Assembly (NCBI GenBank): GCA_021801125.1 | Contig: JAJYYI010000141.1 | Span: forward strand, 1-32,830 | Source of the DNA: Deltaproteobacteria bacterium | GTDB taxonomy: Bacteria; Desulfobacterota; Binatia; Binatales; Binataceae | Direction: 5' to 3' | DNA: 32,830 bases | Shown here: positions 1 to 8,215 of the stretch, piece by piece | Numbering within the stretch: position 1 is the first letter of the stretch | Layout: each line of letters begins with the position of its first letter | Translations under genes and position numbers: made by a program | The notes under the pieces: generated by a model | Told to the model about the DNA's origin: nothing | Database searches by the model: none | Seen by the model: the letters and a program-made list of their open reading frames with translations, nothing else

Positions 1-478
1 ATTTTCGACCCCGAAACGCCCACCAGTTCGGCAAGCACCCGGTTGGTGTCGCGCTCACCGGGCCTCGTTCGTCCAAACTTAGACGAACGAGCGAGTTCTT
101 GAGGGCCTCGATCCGGTGCCTGTGCGCCTCGATCACCCACAGCTACCCGATCCGCGGCGCCGGTTCAACTCTCCGCCATCCCGTGAGATTTCTCCCGGAA
201 ATTTGGTTTTTGACGACCCAGATGCGCGCCTCGTCCCGGTCGCGCACCGCTGCCGCCGCCACGCGGCAAGAAATTCCCAAGCGGCCGCAAATCTCGTAGC
301 GACGGCGGCCGTCGAGCAGGACTTGGCGTCCGTCTGGTCCGCGCCGGACCGCCAACGGATCGCGGCGGCCTTCGCCTTTGAGGCTTTCTTCAAGCCCCGC
401 GCGTTCCCCGGCTGTCAGCGGTGGAACCAGCGACCTCGGTTCAGGATCGATGATTACGGAATCGCGCCGCCACTGCAT
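1..478 (-). pseudogene. ParB-like nuclease-domain gene, broken and cut by the window edge
   Basis: The minus strand from an ATG at 478 encodes a ParB/Spo0J-type N-terminal domain. It has a 'LVPPLTAGERAGLEESL' segment, then DPLAV, the LLDGRRRYEIC box (compare the family's 'DGHxRYxxC') and a KNQISGRNLT segment that resembles the family's NQLxRRNLT. The frame hits a TAG at 145-143 just after RRVEPAPRIG, where relatives continue RxELALRLEPLI. The same frame then resumes with VIEAHRHRIEALKNSL. A further shift at about 55-75 is needed to read ERDTNRVLAELVGVSG, which looks like the helix-turn-helix following a ParB domain. One stop plus one frameshift make this a decaying gene. The 3' end lies beyond position 1. 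Such orphan ParB-like genes are frequent on plasmids and islands. The domain identity is fairly sure; whether the stop and shift are real or sequencing errors is not. Confidence 0.6.
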
Positions 479-853
479 GGCCCTTGTCCTTCGCCTTCCC
501 GAGGCTCGGCAGTCTGGGCATTTGCGGGTTTCCGCCCTGGTGGCCATTTAAAGCGCGTTCCAGAGTTGAGCGACCGGTCGTTGCGCGCGCGGAGCCGTTC
601 AAAGGCCCTTCCAATCCATGCCCGGCATGGAGCGCTTGACCCTGATAACCGCCTTTTTGTTCGACATGCCCTTGGTTTCCAATAAAATTCAGTCCTTTTC
701 CTGATATTTTAATATTCGAGTCTTGCCCAGCGCTTCGCAGCAATGACCCTCAACCCATCGCGTCAACCCCGCAACCGCGCGACCGTTCCTCTCGCGCCGC
801 AACAGATATTCAACGTTGTGCGAGCGTCGTTTGCAGAATCAATAGGCATGGCT
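479..853. other. Intergenic stretch without a recognised gene
   Basis: This lies between the ParB-like remnant and the end of the exopolysaccharide locus. Short open frames run through it on both strands, but none has a convincing ribosome binding site or a recognisable product. The only structure seen is a 15-base inverted repeat near 618-632 (ccatgc-ccg-gcatgg). It has no T tract, so I do not call it a terminator. An AT-richer patch lies at about 680-720. Confidence 0.4.
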
Positions 854-2740
854 TTACTCCTCCGCAGCAAGCCTTACGACCGCTGGCGCATACTCGATCT
901 CATCAAGCCCTATATGAAACACGCGCGTCGGGATCCCCGCCAAGGCGCATCTTTGCGCCACCTTTGTCAGACGATCCGGGGAAATTTTGTGGGTCGCGAC
1001 GACGAGCGCGTCAACCTTCCGCGCGTTGATGAGTTCTTCCAGATCCTCGCCACCGCAAACCGGAATTCCCTGGAGCATCCGGCCCCGTTTGCTCGGCTCG
1101 TCATCGAGAAACGCGACGGGGCTCATCCCCAGGGCGGGATTGGAGCGCATCTCACGCAGTGCCGTTATGCCGCCGTTGCCAGCACCGTAAATCAGCGCAC
1201 ACCGCATCCCCGGGCGGTTCACGTTGAACAAATGCTCCAGACATCTGAACGACAGGCGCGAGCCGACCACCAGCGTAGCGAGCAGGTAAGCGTCGAGAAC
1301 GACCAAGCTGAAGGGCGGCCACTGCCAATGCCCTGCAGCCACAAGTGCGAACCAGCCGCCAATTACCGCAAAGGCAACTGCTCTGCCGATCGCCAACAGA
1401 TCCGCGATCCCGGCGTAGCGGTAGGAGCAGCGGTACAACCCGCCGAGCATGAAGCATCCGATCTGCGTCGTCGCCAACAGAGGGAAAGCATTCTGCAGCG
1501 GGAGCATCGTTGAGCGCGTCAGCACGGATCCCGATTGAATCAGCCATGCTCCCAGGTAGCTGACGGCAATGAATCCGAGGTCGCAAAGTACGCACACCAC
1601 GCTTCGGTTCATTCCCGGAAGATCGAACAGCGGAAGCAACAGACCGTTGCTCAGCGGTTGGAGTTCGCGGTAGCCGAGCCGTCTTGCCGCGATCGCCGCG
1701 CTCGCGAAGGCCAGCAGCAACAGGCCGAGACTGGTCACGTGGTAGGCGACCATCAAGAGGGAACCCGCCCCCAGCACCGCGCACACACAGTACAGAACCA
1801 AGACAACGTTGCGATGAGTGATCCCCATCGCGAGCATCCGATGATGAATGTGCTCGCAATCGGCGGTGAAGAGCGCCGGCCCTCCGAAAAACGAGAACTC
1901 GTAGCGCTGCGTGCCTGTGTCTAAGCGCACGACCCGGATCCAGCGGAGCATCCGGCGCATCGCGGTCAGCACCAACTCGGCCAAGGGCAGGCCCAGAGAC
2001 AGCAGCGGAAACAGAATCGCCGCCACGGTTGCGGCTTTGCTCGAGCTGTCAACCGCAGTGACCGCTAGCAGGAATCCGATCAGCAGGCTCCCCGAATCGC
2101 CCAGGAAAATCCGCGCCGGATGGAAATTGTGGCAGAGAAAACCCAGTAGCGCACCGCATAAGGCCGCGAGGATCGCAGCCGTACCCAGACTACCGAGAAA
2201 TATCGCGATCGAAAAAAGGCTCGCGCTGATGATTAAGCTCAAACCTGCGGCCAGCCCGTCGAGACCATCGACCATGTTGATCGCATTCGTCACCGCCACG
2301 ATCCACAGCACGGTGGCGGACGCATCCAGCCATCCGGTCTCAACGCCGAACACCGCGTGAATGCGATATCCCGGGATGACCACCAGCGCGGCAGCGGCTA
2401 TCTCTACCAGCAGCTTGATGGTTGCCTTCACCGAACGCCGGTCATCGATCGCTCCGACTATCAGCAGACAACTGGACGCTGCGCCCAGCGCCCCAAGCCT
2501 CATCGCGTGCACAGCGAAGACGCGCCGGATAAAGGGATCGAGCATCCACCCGAGAGCAAGGCTGAACAAAATCGCGCCGAACACCGCGACACCGCCGAGC
2601 CTGGGCGTGGGTACGGTGTGAATCCGGCGTCCTCCGGGAACGTCGACCGCGCCGATGCGAAATGCTAACGCTCGCACCGCAGGCGTCAACGCGAATGCGC
2701 AGAGCGCGCCGACAACGCCGATTATGAAATACTTGACCAA
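854..2740 (-). CDS. WecA/MraY-family lipid-sugar-1-phosphate transferase fused to a CapD-type N-terminal half
   Basis: This 628-residue polytopic membrane protein has two parts. Residues 1 to about 350 are a polyprenyl-phosphate N-acetylhexosamine-1-phosphate transferase. All family signatures are visible: HTVPTPRLGG (41-50), the DD pair at 99-100, NMVDGLDG (155-162), IFLGDSGS (211-218) and HIHHR (297-301). This part should load the first sugar phosphate onto undecaprenyl phosphate at the cytoplasmic face. Residues about 375-628 look like the membrane-helix plus nucleotide-binding half of CapD/PglF/WbpM proteins, with a Rossmann-like GAGNGG at 519-524 and 'VAFLDDEPSKRGRMLQGIPV'. The catalytic SDR dehydratase half that normally follows is absent. 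The start is a TTG with no clear ribosome binding site, so the N-terminus is uncertain. It is the last gene of the locus, 93 bp after the WecG-like gene. The transferase call is firm; the role of the C-terminal half is unknown. Confidence 0.9.
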   Translation of the reverse strand: MVKYFIIGVVGALCAFALTPAVRALAFRIGAVDVPGGRRIHTVPTPRLGGVAVFGAILFSLALGWMLDPFIRRVFAVHAMRLGALGAASSCLLIVGAIDDRRSVKATIKLLVEIAAAALVVIPGYRIHAVFGVETGWLDASATVLWIVAVTNAINMVDGLDGLAAGLSLIISASLFSIAIFLGSLGTAAILAALCGALLGFLCHNFHPARIFLGDSGSLLIGFLLAVTAVDSSSKAATVAAILFPLLSLGLPLAELVLTAMRRMLRWIRVVRLDTGTQRYEFSFFGGPALFTADCEHIHHRMLAMGITHRNVVLVLYCVCAVLGAGSLLMVAYHVTSLGLLLLAFASAAIAARRLGYRELQPLSNGLLLPLFDLPGMNRSVVCVLCDLGFIAVSYLGAWLIQSGSVLTRSTMLPLQNAFPLLATTQIGCFMLGGLYRCSYRYAGIADLLAIGRAVAFAVIGGWFALVAAGHWQWPPFSLVVLDAYLLATLVVGSRLSFRCLEHLFNVNRPGMRCALIYGAGNGGITALREMRSNPALGMSPVAFLDDEPSKRGRMLQGIPVCGGEDLEELINARKVDALVVATHKISPDRLTKVAQRCALAGIPTRVFHIGLDEIEYAPAVVRLAAEE

Positions 2741-2833
2741 AGTTGACGAACGTGGCGACGGACGCGGCTGCCGCGGCTCGGTCGCATCAGACGCTATCGT
2801 TGCGAGGAGAAAACAGTGCGTTCTTATGCGTTG

Positions 2834-3649
2834 TTAGCGGTTGGTTCTGCCCAACCCGGCGCATTCCATCAACGCATGGGCGATGAATCGCGGTCCTTCG
2901 ATCAGGTCGCGGCGCCATAGTTTTCGCGGCTCCATCACCAGCCGCCAAGCCCATTCGAAGCCCAGCCGCCCAAGCCATTGCGGCGCGCGACTGACCCGCC
3001 CGCTGACGAAGCCAAATGCGGCTCCCACCGCGACCGCGACCGGAACCCGCAAGCGCTCGCGATACCGATGGATCCACCACTCCTGTTTGGGCAGGCCGAG
3101 CGCGACCCACAGCACGTCGGGCCGCGCCTGGTTGATCATCTCGACCAGCTCGAGATCGTCACGCTCCTCGCGGGGTTTGAACGGCGGCGAAAAGAGGCCC
3201 GCGATCCTGTGGCCCGGATAATTGCTTTCCAGCCGGCATCTAAGCGCCGCAAGGGTGTCGTCCGTATCGCCGAGGAAAAAACTGCGGTAGCCGGCCCCGT
3301 CGGCGCGGGCCAGAAACTCGGTGAGCAAGTCGGGACCGGGCACCCGCCCTGGAAGCGGCTCGCGCTGCAGCCGCGAGAGCCATACCGGCGCGATGCCGTC
3401 GGGACAGAACAGGTCCGCCGAATTGAGCACGCCGCGGAACGCCGCGCTCTTGTGCGCCTCCCAGATGCCGTGGAAGCCGGTGGCGACCACGAACCGGCAT
3501 CGCTCGCGCCACCGCTCCGCTATCCAGCCTTCGATCGTGTCCACAGCCTGCGCCACGGTTACCCGGTCCACCCGGCAGCCGAGGATCCGCACATTCGGCA
3601 GACCGCAACCCGCTTCGCGACGATCCATGGCCGCCTCATGCGTTTGCAT
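2834..3649 (-). CDS. WecG/TagA/CpsF-family glycosyltransferase
   Basis: A soluble protein of about 271 residues covering the whole WecG/TagA/CpsF domain (GT26 family). Recognisable pieces are the N-terminal ILGCRVDRVTVAQAVDTI, FVVATGFHGIWEAHK, 'ADLFCPDGIAPVW' with the conserved Asp-Gly, the central YRSFFLGD, and ALGLPKQEWW near the C-terminus. Family members add the second sugar (for example ManNAc or ManNAcA) to a lipid-linked GlcNAc made by a WecA enzyme. That fits the WecA-type gene immediately downstream. The frame is open up to a GTG at 3658 that abuts the upstream stop codon. I prefer the ATG at 3649 because AGGTGG lies about 5 bases before it; the upstream stop codon overlaps this ribosome binding site, so translation is probably coupled. 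The actual sugar donor cannot be read from sequence. Confidence 0.92.
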   Translation of the reverse strand: MQTHEAAMDRREAGCGLPNVRILGCRVDRVTVAQAVDTIEGWIAERWRERCRFVVATGFHGIWEAHKSAAFRGVLNSADLFCPDGIAPVWLSRLQREPLPGRVPGPDLLTEFLARADGAGYRSFFLGDTDDTLAALRCRLESNYPGHRIAGLFSPPFKPREERDDLELVEMINQARPDVLWVALGLPKQEWWIHRYRERLRVPVAVAVGAAFGFVSGRVSRAPQWLGRLGFEWAWRLVMEPRKLWRRDLIEGPRFIAHALMECAGLGRTNR

Positions 3650-3658
3650 CGGCGCCAC

Positions 3659-4666
3659 CTACTCGCCCGCGGGCGCGGGTGCCGACGCGCGACCGCGCCG
3701 GGCCGCGAGTTGCCCCGCGATCCATCGATAGGTCGCCCGCATCCCCGCCTCCAGCGAAAGGCTGGGCTCCCATCCCAGCTTCTCGCGAATCAGCCGGTTG
3801 TCCGAATTCCTGCCGCGGACGCCGGTGGGCCCGGAAATGTGCTTCAGCTTGAGCCGCTTGCCCGCGATGCGCATCGCCATCGCGGCCAGTTCGTCGATCG
3901 TGACCATCTGCTCGGAGCCGATATTCACCGGGCCGGTGAAATCCGACTCCATCAGGCGTCGTACGCCCTCGAGGCACTCATCGATGTAGAGAAACGAGCG
4001 CGTTTGCCGTCCGTCGCCCCAGATCTCGATCTCGGTGCCGTCCGCCGCCTCGGCGACCTTGCGGCAGATTGCCGCCGGAGCCTTCTCCCGTCCGCCGTCC
4101 CAGGTGCCCTCGGGACCGAAGATGTTGTGGAAGCGCGCGATGCGCACCGCGATTCCGCAGTTGCGCTGATACGCCAGGTACATCCGCTCGCTGAACAGCT
4201 TCTCCCATCCGTATTCGCTGTCCGGCGCGGCCGGATAGGCGGAGTCCTCGGCGCAGTTGGGATTATCGGGATCGGTCTGGTTGTACTCCGGATATATGCA
4301 GGCCGAGGACGAATAGAAGATTCTTCCCACCCGGCTCTCGACCGCAGCCCGCGCCATGTTCAAGTTGATCAGCGCCGAGTTGTGCATGATTGACGCGTCG
4401 TTCTCGCCGGTAAAGACGAACCCTGCGCCGCCCATGTCGGCCGCGAGCTGATACACCTCATCGACGTTGCGCGCCGCCGCGCGGCAGACCTGCGGGTCGC
4501 GCAGGTCCTCGGTGAGGAACTCATCCGCCTCGCTCGGGGCGAACTCGGGCGCCTTCAGGTCCACCCCGCGCACCCAAAACCCTTCGCGCTTAAGCCGCTT
4601 GACCAGGTGCGCGCCGATGAATCCCCCGGCGCCGCACACTACCGCCCTGCGAGCGTTAGCCGACAT
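3659..4666 (-). CDS. GDP-mannose 3,5-epimerase homologue (extended SDR)
   Basis: This 335-residue extended short-chain dehydrogenase/epimerase closely follows plant GDP-mannose 3,5-epimerase along its length. It has GAGGFIG (12-18) for NAD binding, LAADMGGAGF, SSSACIYPEY (119-128), the YxxxK pair Tyr152/Lys156, GTWDGGREKAPAA and GDGRQTRSFLYIDE. The four residues I recall as catalytic in the Arabidopsis enzyme (Cys145, Tyr174, Lys178, Lys217) correspond to Cys123, Tyr152, Lys156 and Lys195 here, with identical spacing. The expected reaction is GDP-D-mannose to GDP-L-galactose and/or GDP-L-gulose, a sugar donor for the polymer. The ATG at 4666 is chosen over the GTG at 4672 because GAGGTGG precedes it by 7 bases. 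It is followed directly by the WecG-like gene. The product stereochemistry is inferred, not proven. Confidence 0.9.
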   Translation of the reverse strand: MSANARRAVVCGAGGFIGAHLVKRLKREGFWVRGVDLKAPEFAPSEADEFLTEDLRDPQVCRAAARNVDEVYQLAADMGGAGFVFTGENDASIMHNSALINLNMARAAVESRVGRIFYSSSACIYPEYNQTDPDNPNCAEDSAYPAAPDSEYGWEKLFSERMYLAYQRNCGIAVRIARFHNIFGPEGTWDGGREKAPAAICRKVAEAADGTEIEIWGDGRQTRSFLYIDECLEGVRRLMESDFTGPVNIGSEQMVTIDELAAMAMRIAGKRLKLKHISGPTGVRGRNSDNRLIREKLGWEPSLSLEAGMRATYRWIAGQLAARRGRASAPAPAGE

Positions 4667-4684
4667 ATGCACACCACCTCTCTG

Positions 4685-4718
4685 TGTTGGAGAAATAGAT
4701 CTATGTTGGAGAAATAGA
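4685..4718 (+). repeat. Two tandem copies of a 15-bp sequence, period 19 bp
   Basis: The sequence tgttggagaaataga occurs at 4685-4699 and again, exactly, at 4704-4718. Together they fill most of the short gap between the Wzy-like gene and the epimerase gene, just upstream of the epimerase ribosome binding site. The repeat could be a leader or translational control element, or only a recent slippage duplication. No function is established. Confidence 0.7.
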
Positions 4719-4722
4719 CGCT

Positions 4723-6144
4723 TCAGTAAGCCGCGCTTACGCGCGGCAGCTCCGCCGGAAGCGAATGCGCCATAGCGACGCGTACGCGCCGGACCGACTT
4801 CGCTCGTTTGAGCGCGCGGTTGAGTTCGCCGATATAGACAACCGCCGGGAGCTGAATGAGAAGATCGACGCTATAGAGGGCCGCGCAATTTTCCGGGTAG
4901 CTGCGGAACGTGAAGAACGTCATGATCCCCGCCACCCACAGCAACATCATTCGCTCGCTCGCGTTCAGGCGGCTTCGCCACCAGAGCGCGCGGATTAGCA
5001 TCAGCCACGAGACCGTCAGACCGCCGACGTAGCCGACCGCGCCAATGAATCCGCCGCACAGCAACGCATAGAGAGGGCCGTTCTGGGCGTTTCCGATCTC
5101 CATCGGGAATTGCCGGTCCGCTTGCGGCCCGTAACCGATTAGCGGCGATTCAAGGATTTTCTTCCACGCTTCATGAAAGATGCGCGTGCGGCCCGACATC
5201 GATGCCAACTCCTCGCCCTGCGTACCGCGCGTCGCATACATATAAATGGAATGGAGCGTGTCGTTCGGGATGAACCCGGACACCAACACCAGGGCCATGA
5301 CCGCGAGGATGCTCCATCCTGCGACCCGCGCCCTGCCCTTGAGCAGAATCATCACCAGGGCAAGCGCAAACGCGAGCGAAAAGAGCGAGCCTCGCGACTG
5401 CATCGCCCACACCAGGTAGAAACAGGGGACGAAAACTGCCGCCCACGCAAGCCTCCAGTATCCACGGGTCTCCCAAAGCGCGACGAATGCGATAATCGCC
5501 GGCACTGCGGCCATCCGTGAGAGTCCGGAGGAGCGGACCATTGCCATCCCGGCGACCGAGGGCATCCGGTTGACCACCGCGTAACCGCTGAGGCCCGCCG
5601 ATGTCTCAGCCAGAAGTTGACCGCGAGCCACGAAGACCACGACAGCGAGCACTGCAGAACAAAGAAGCCACGTCAGGCGGTTAAGCTCGCCAGCACGATG
5701 CAACGCGGTTCCCTCCCGCATGTAGACGTCGAGCGCGGCAAACGCACCGAGATAGGCGAGACCCCAGTATCCAATTTCGAACCATGGATCGGCGTAAACG
5801 CTGGAGAGCAGGCAAATGGCGCCGTACCAGAGCCAAAGTCCCTCCGGCAATGTCAAGTTCCGCCGCCGAGCCCGCTGATTCAAAACCCGATAAAATAGCC
5901 ATACGGCCAGCATCAGGAGCGGGAAAGCGGCCCTGAGGCCATTGAAGGCGCCGGTCCATCCGCTCGCGATGTAATCGAAGTCGAGGTTCCAAGGGCCGGT
6001 GTTGATTCCCGCCCACAAAACAAACCAGCAAACCGCGCCGAAACCAATGCCGATGCCCGTCAAGCGCTCGAGCAGCGTCACACGAGTCCGTGACCATTCG
6101 CCTTTACGAACGATCGTAGGCATCGGTTGCAACCGGGAATTCAT
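4723..6144 (-). CDS. O-antigen ligase/polymerase-like (Wzy-type) membrane protein
   Basis: A protein of about 473 residues with some ten to twelve hydrophobic segments and a large loop in the C-terminal half. It fits the O-antigen ligase/Wzy superfamily. The loop carries SMSGRTRIFHEAWKKI followed by 'SPLIGYGPQADRQFP'. This is the 'GRxxxW...P..G.G' pattern common in Wzy_C proteins. The probable role is polymerisation of flipped repeat units, or ligation, at the periplasmic face. The start is uncertain: ATG at 6144 or 6123, neither with a good ribosome binding site. Both overlap the end of the upstream GT4 gene (stop at 6104), and such an overlap suggests translational coupling. This is the second such protein in the locus (see 17123-19987), and sequence reading cannot decide which one is the polymerase. 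Confidence 0.8.
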   Translation of the reverse strand: MNSRLQPMPTIVRKGEWSRTRVTLLERLTGIGIGFGAVCWFVLWAGINTGPWNLDFDYIASGWTGAFNGLRAAFPLLMLAVWLFYRVLNQRARRRNLTLPEGLWLWYGAICLLSSVYADPWFEIGYWGLAYLGAFAALDVYMREGTALHRAGELNRLTWLLCSAVLAVVVFVARGQLLAETSAGLSGYAVVNRMPSVAGMAMVRSSGLSRMAAVPAIIAFVALWETRGYWRLAWAAVFVPCFYLVWAMQSRGSLFSLAFALALVMILLKGRARVAGWSILAVMALVLVSGFIPNDTLHSIYMYATRGTQGEELASMSGRTRIFHEAWKKILESPLIGYGPQADRQFPMEIGNAQNGPLYALLCGGFIGAVGYVGGLTVSWLMLIRALWWRSRLNASERMMLLWVAGIMTFFTFRSYPENCAALYSVDLLIQLPAVVYIGELNRALKRAKSVRRVRVAMAHSLPAELPRVSAAY

Positions 6145-7408
6145 GCTCCAATGCGGGGGCCGAATGCGCCGCCAATGCGCGCCTGTATACCCCGTCGATC
6201 GCGTCCGCTTTCGCTTCCCATGAATACTCGCGCGCGCGGCATAGCGCGCCCGCGGCCAGGCGCCGGCGGCGCTCCTCGTCGGATGCGAGCCGCGAGATGG
6301 CCAGCGCGACTCCATGCTCGAATTCGCGCGGCGCCCGAATTTGGATCTTGATCCCGCACTGATCCGTGATCACGTCCGAGAACCCGCAATGGTCCGGACA
6401 GACGACGGGGAGCCCGCTGGCAATCGCTTCGATAATCACGGTCGAGGTCAGGTCCTTCAGGCTGGTGATCGCAAAGAGATGGGCGCGGCGCAGCCCTCTC
6501 AGCGCTTCGTCACGCGAGACTTCTCCATGCCACGCGCACCGGCTATCGAGCCCAAGGCGCGAGGCGAGCGCTTGCCAATCCCCGCGACATGGCCCGTCGC
6601 CATAGATATCCAGATGCCAGTCGGTCTGGACCGCGCGCAACGCACTGAGCAGGAGCGGAAGAGCTTTTCCCGGAAGATGCCGGCCGCTCCACGCTATTCG
6701 CAGCGGTTCTCCGGGAGCGCGAAGGGCGAATTCCGATGCCGGTTCGAATGGAGTACCGACTTCACATATCACCTCGCTCGGCACTCCATACCATTTGCGA
6801 ATTTCGGCCTGTATCGCCGAGGTAGCTGCGATTACTCCGTCCGCGCGGCTGAACGCCTTGCGGGGACCGCGCAGGAACCTCTTATGAGCGGAGTTAACAA
6901 TGTTTCGCGCCGCGTAATAGATGGCGCCACGAGCGCCCATCTCCGGAAGCAGGCGCCATGGCGTGTTTTCAAGGCCGCCGATCGGCCCCCATACGAAAGG
7001 AATGTCAAGCTTCCACAGATGGCCCGGAAACCGGAAGCCAACGTAGGTAACCTGGTGGACCAGGTCGAAGCCGATCTCACGATGAAGCTGGAACCCAACT
7101 GCGAAAGCATCACGAAGCCACCATCGGTATGCCCAGTTCACGATCGGTTTGACGATGGAATTTTCGATCCCGATCCAGATCGGACTCGGCCGGTAGTGCC
7201 ACAGCTTTTCATCGACATAGACGAAGTGGATGCGGCCGCGCTTTTCCGGCGCACGGCGCAGGGCATATTCAAGGTCGCGCCGATGATATGCAGCGGTGAG
7301 GACCCATGTTTCGTGATTGCGCGCGATCGCGTTCACCCAGCCCCATCCGACGCCCTCCTCCGAACCACGGAACGGGTTACACGCGTACGCGCATGCCAGC
7401 ACCTTCAT
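6104..7408 (-). CDS. Glycosyltransferase family 4
   Basis: A GT-B fold glycosyltransferase of about 434 residues. The N-terminal MKVLACAYACNPFRGSEEG and GWGWVNAIA are the usual opening of this GT4 subgroup (GSExGxGW). The middle has 'PFVWGPIGGLENTP'. The C-terminal donor-binding half shows LRIAWSGRHLPGKALPLLL, LDIYGDGPCR and 'TSTVIIEAIASGLPVVCP', the E-x7-E-like nucleotide-sugar site. The ATG at 7408 overlaps the stop of the methyltransferase gene as ATGA, so it is preferred over more upstream starts. It would act in the cytoplasm, extending the lipid-linked repeat unit. Acceptor and donor sugars are unknown. Confidence 0.9.
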   Translation of the reverse strand: MKVLACAYACNPFRGSEEGVGWGWVNAIARNHETWVLTAAYHRRDLEYALRRAPEKRGRIHFVYVDEKLWHYRPSPIWIGIENSIVKPIVNWAYRWWLRDAFAVGFQLHREIGFDLVHQVTYVGFRFPGHLWKLDIPFVWGPIGGLENTPWRLLPEMGARGAIYYAARNIVNSAHKRFLRGPRKAFSRADGVIAATSAIQAEIRKWYGVPSEVICEVGTPFEPASEFALRAPGEPLRIAWSGRHLPGKALPLLLSALRAVQTDWHLDIYGDGPCRGDWQALASRLGLDSRCAWHGEVSRDEALRGLRRAHLFAITSLKDLTSTVIIEAIASGLPVVCPDHCGFSDVITDQCGIKIQIRAPREFEHGVALAISRLASDEERRRRLAAGALCRAREYSWEAKADAIDGVYRRALAAHSAPALEHEFPVATDAYDRS

Positions 7409-8127
7409 GGATTCGCAGAGAGACCGTTCTCGCGCAGCATCTGACCCCGGTCGGATCGCAGCGTACTCAGGCAGATCATGGATTTCCAAAGGAGCGGCAG
7501 GCGACCGGAAAACCTGCTTACCGAAAGGTCAAAGCCGGCTTCCGACAACATATTTTGCAGAGTTTTCACCGAAAAAAACTTTATGTGCCCGCACTCCCAG
7601 TCGACGGTGTGGTGGCGATCCCAACCATTGACCAGGCTCAGCACAAGGTTTTTGACGTAGCCGTGGTAGGGAGTGGAGAGCAACATCACCCCTCCTGGTT
7701 GCAGGTGATTGCGCATGTTTTCCAAAAAAAGGCGCGGGGCGAACAAATGTTCGATCACTTCCAAGCTAACGATCAGGTCCCACCCGCCGAGAGGCGCCAA
7801 CGCAACGAGATTGTCGTACACGGAGCGAAGCTGGAAGTGGACACCCGGATAGGTCGTCCGAGCCAGTTTAATGCCCGACGGCGAAGCATCGATGCCGACG
7901 ACCTGGTGCCCCATACCCGCAAGCTGTGCGGCTATGAATCCAGTTCCGCACCCTGCATCAAGAATTCGTAACTGTCGCCCTCGCGGGAGCATTGCCTTGA
8001 CGGTCGGCCACAAGTAGGCGTGGTGGGAATGCTCACCGCCGCCCTCCCATTTGTACGCACCTTCAAATCGCCCGGGGCTCTTATTTTCGGTTGTGCTCGG
8101 TACTTTCGTGCGCTCGAACTCTGCCAC
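7405..8127 (-). CDS. Class I SAM-dependent methyltransferase (UbiG/Methyltransf_23 type)
   Basis: A 240-residue Rossmann-fold methyltransferase. Motif I is ILDAGCGTGF (residues 55-64), the acidic residue that binds the SAM ribose is in VVGIDASPSG, and the post-motif SLEVIEHLFAP is typical of UbiG-like enzymes. The second half has 'LQPGGVMLLSTPYHGYVKN' and HIKFFSVKTL, a pattern common in methyltransferases inside polysaccharide loci. It probably methylates a sugar of the repeat unit or the growing chain. Translation should start at GTG 8127, with AGAGGG about 8 bases upstream. Its end overlaps the next GT4 gene by four bases. A 245-bp spacer separates it from the beta-helix gene. Confidence 0.88.
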   Translation of the reverse strand: MAEFERTKVPSTTENKSPGRFEGAYKWEGGGEHSHHAYLWPTVKAMLPRGRQLRILDAGCGTGFIAAQLAGMGHQVVGIDASPSGIKLARTTYPGVHFQLRSVYDNLVALAPLGGWDLIVSLEVIEHLFAPRLFLENMRNHLQPGGVMLLSTPYHGYVKNLVLSLVNGWDRHHTVDWECGHIKFFSVKTLQNMLSEAGFDLSVSRFSGRLPLLWKSMICLSTLRSDRGQMLRENGLSANP

Positions 8128-8201
8128 GAGAGTGCCCTCTATACGCCGTTTGGTCGCCGAAGACGGTGTGCCGTTATCGCCGCTGCCCTACCTACGCAGT
8201 C

Positions 8202-8215
8202 CCCGAATGCTCGGG
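8202..8215. repeat. Small inverted repeat in the 8128-8372 spacer
   Basis: cccga-atgc-tcggg forms a 5-bp stem with a 4-base loop between the beta-helix gene and the methyltransferase gene. There is no T-rich tail on the minus strand, so it is at best a weak stem. No clear promoter or terminator was found elsewhere in this 245-bp spacer. Confidence 0.3.

Noticed and set aside
441-743. Minus-strand open frame of 100 codons upstream of the ParB-like remnant
   Set aside because: It has no ribosome binding site and a low-complexity Gly/His/Arg product, and it overlaps the ParB-like start.
743-1513. Plus-strand open frame of 256 codons
   Set aside because: It is almost entirely antisense to the WecA-type gene, with low-complexity Arg/Gln-rich composition.
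2978-4393. Long plus-strand open frame (471 codons)
   Set aside because: It is antisense to the WecG-like and epimerase genes, both of which have clear catalytic motifs. The translation is Arg/Pro/His-rich without any recognisable domain.
6314-7444. Plus-strand open frame of 376 codons
   Set aside because: It is antisense to the GT4 gene at 6104-7408. High GC leaves the antisense frame open, and no motif or plausible product is seen.
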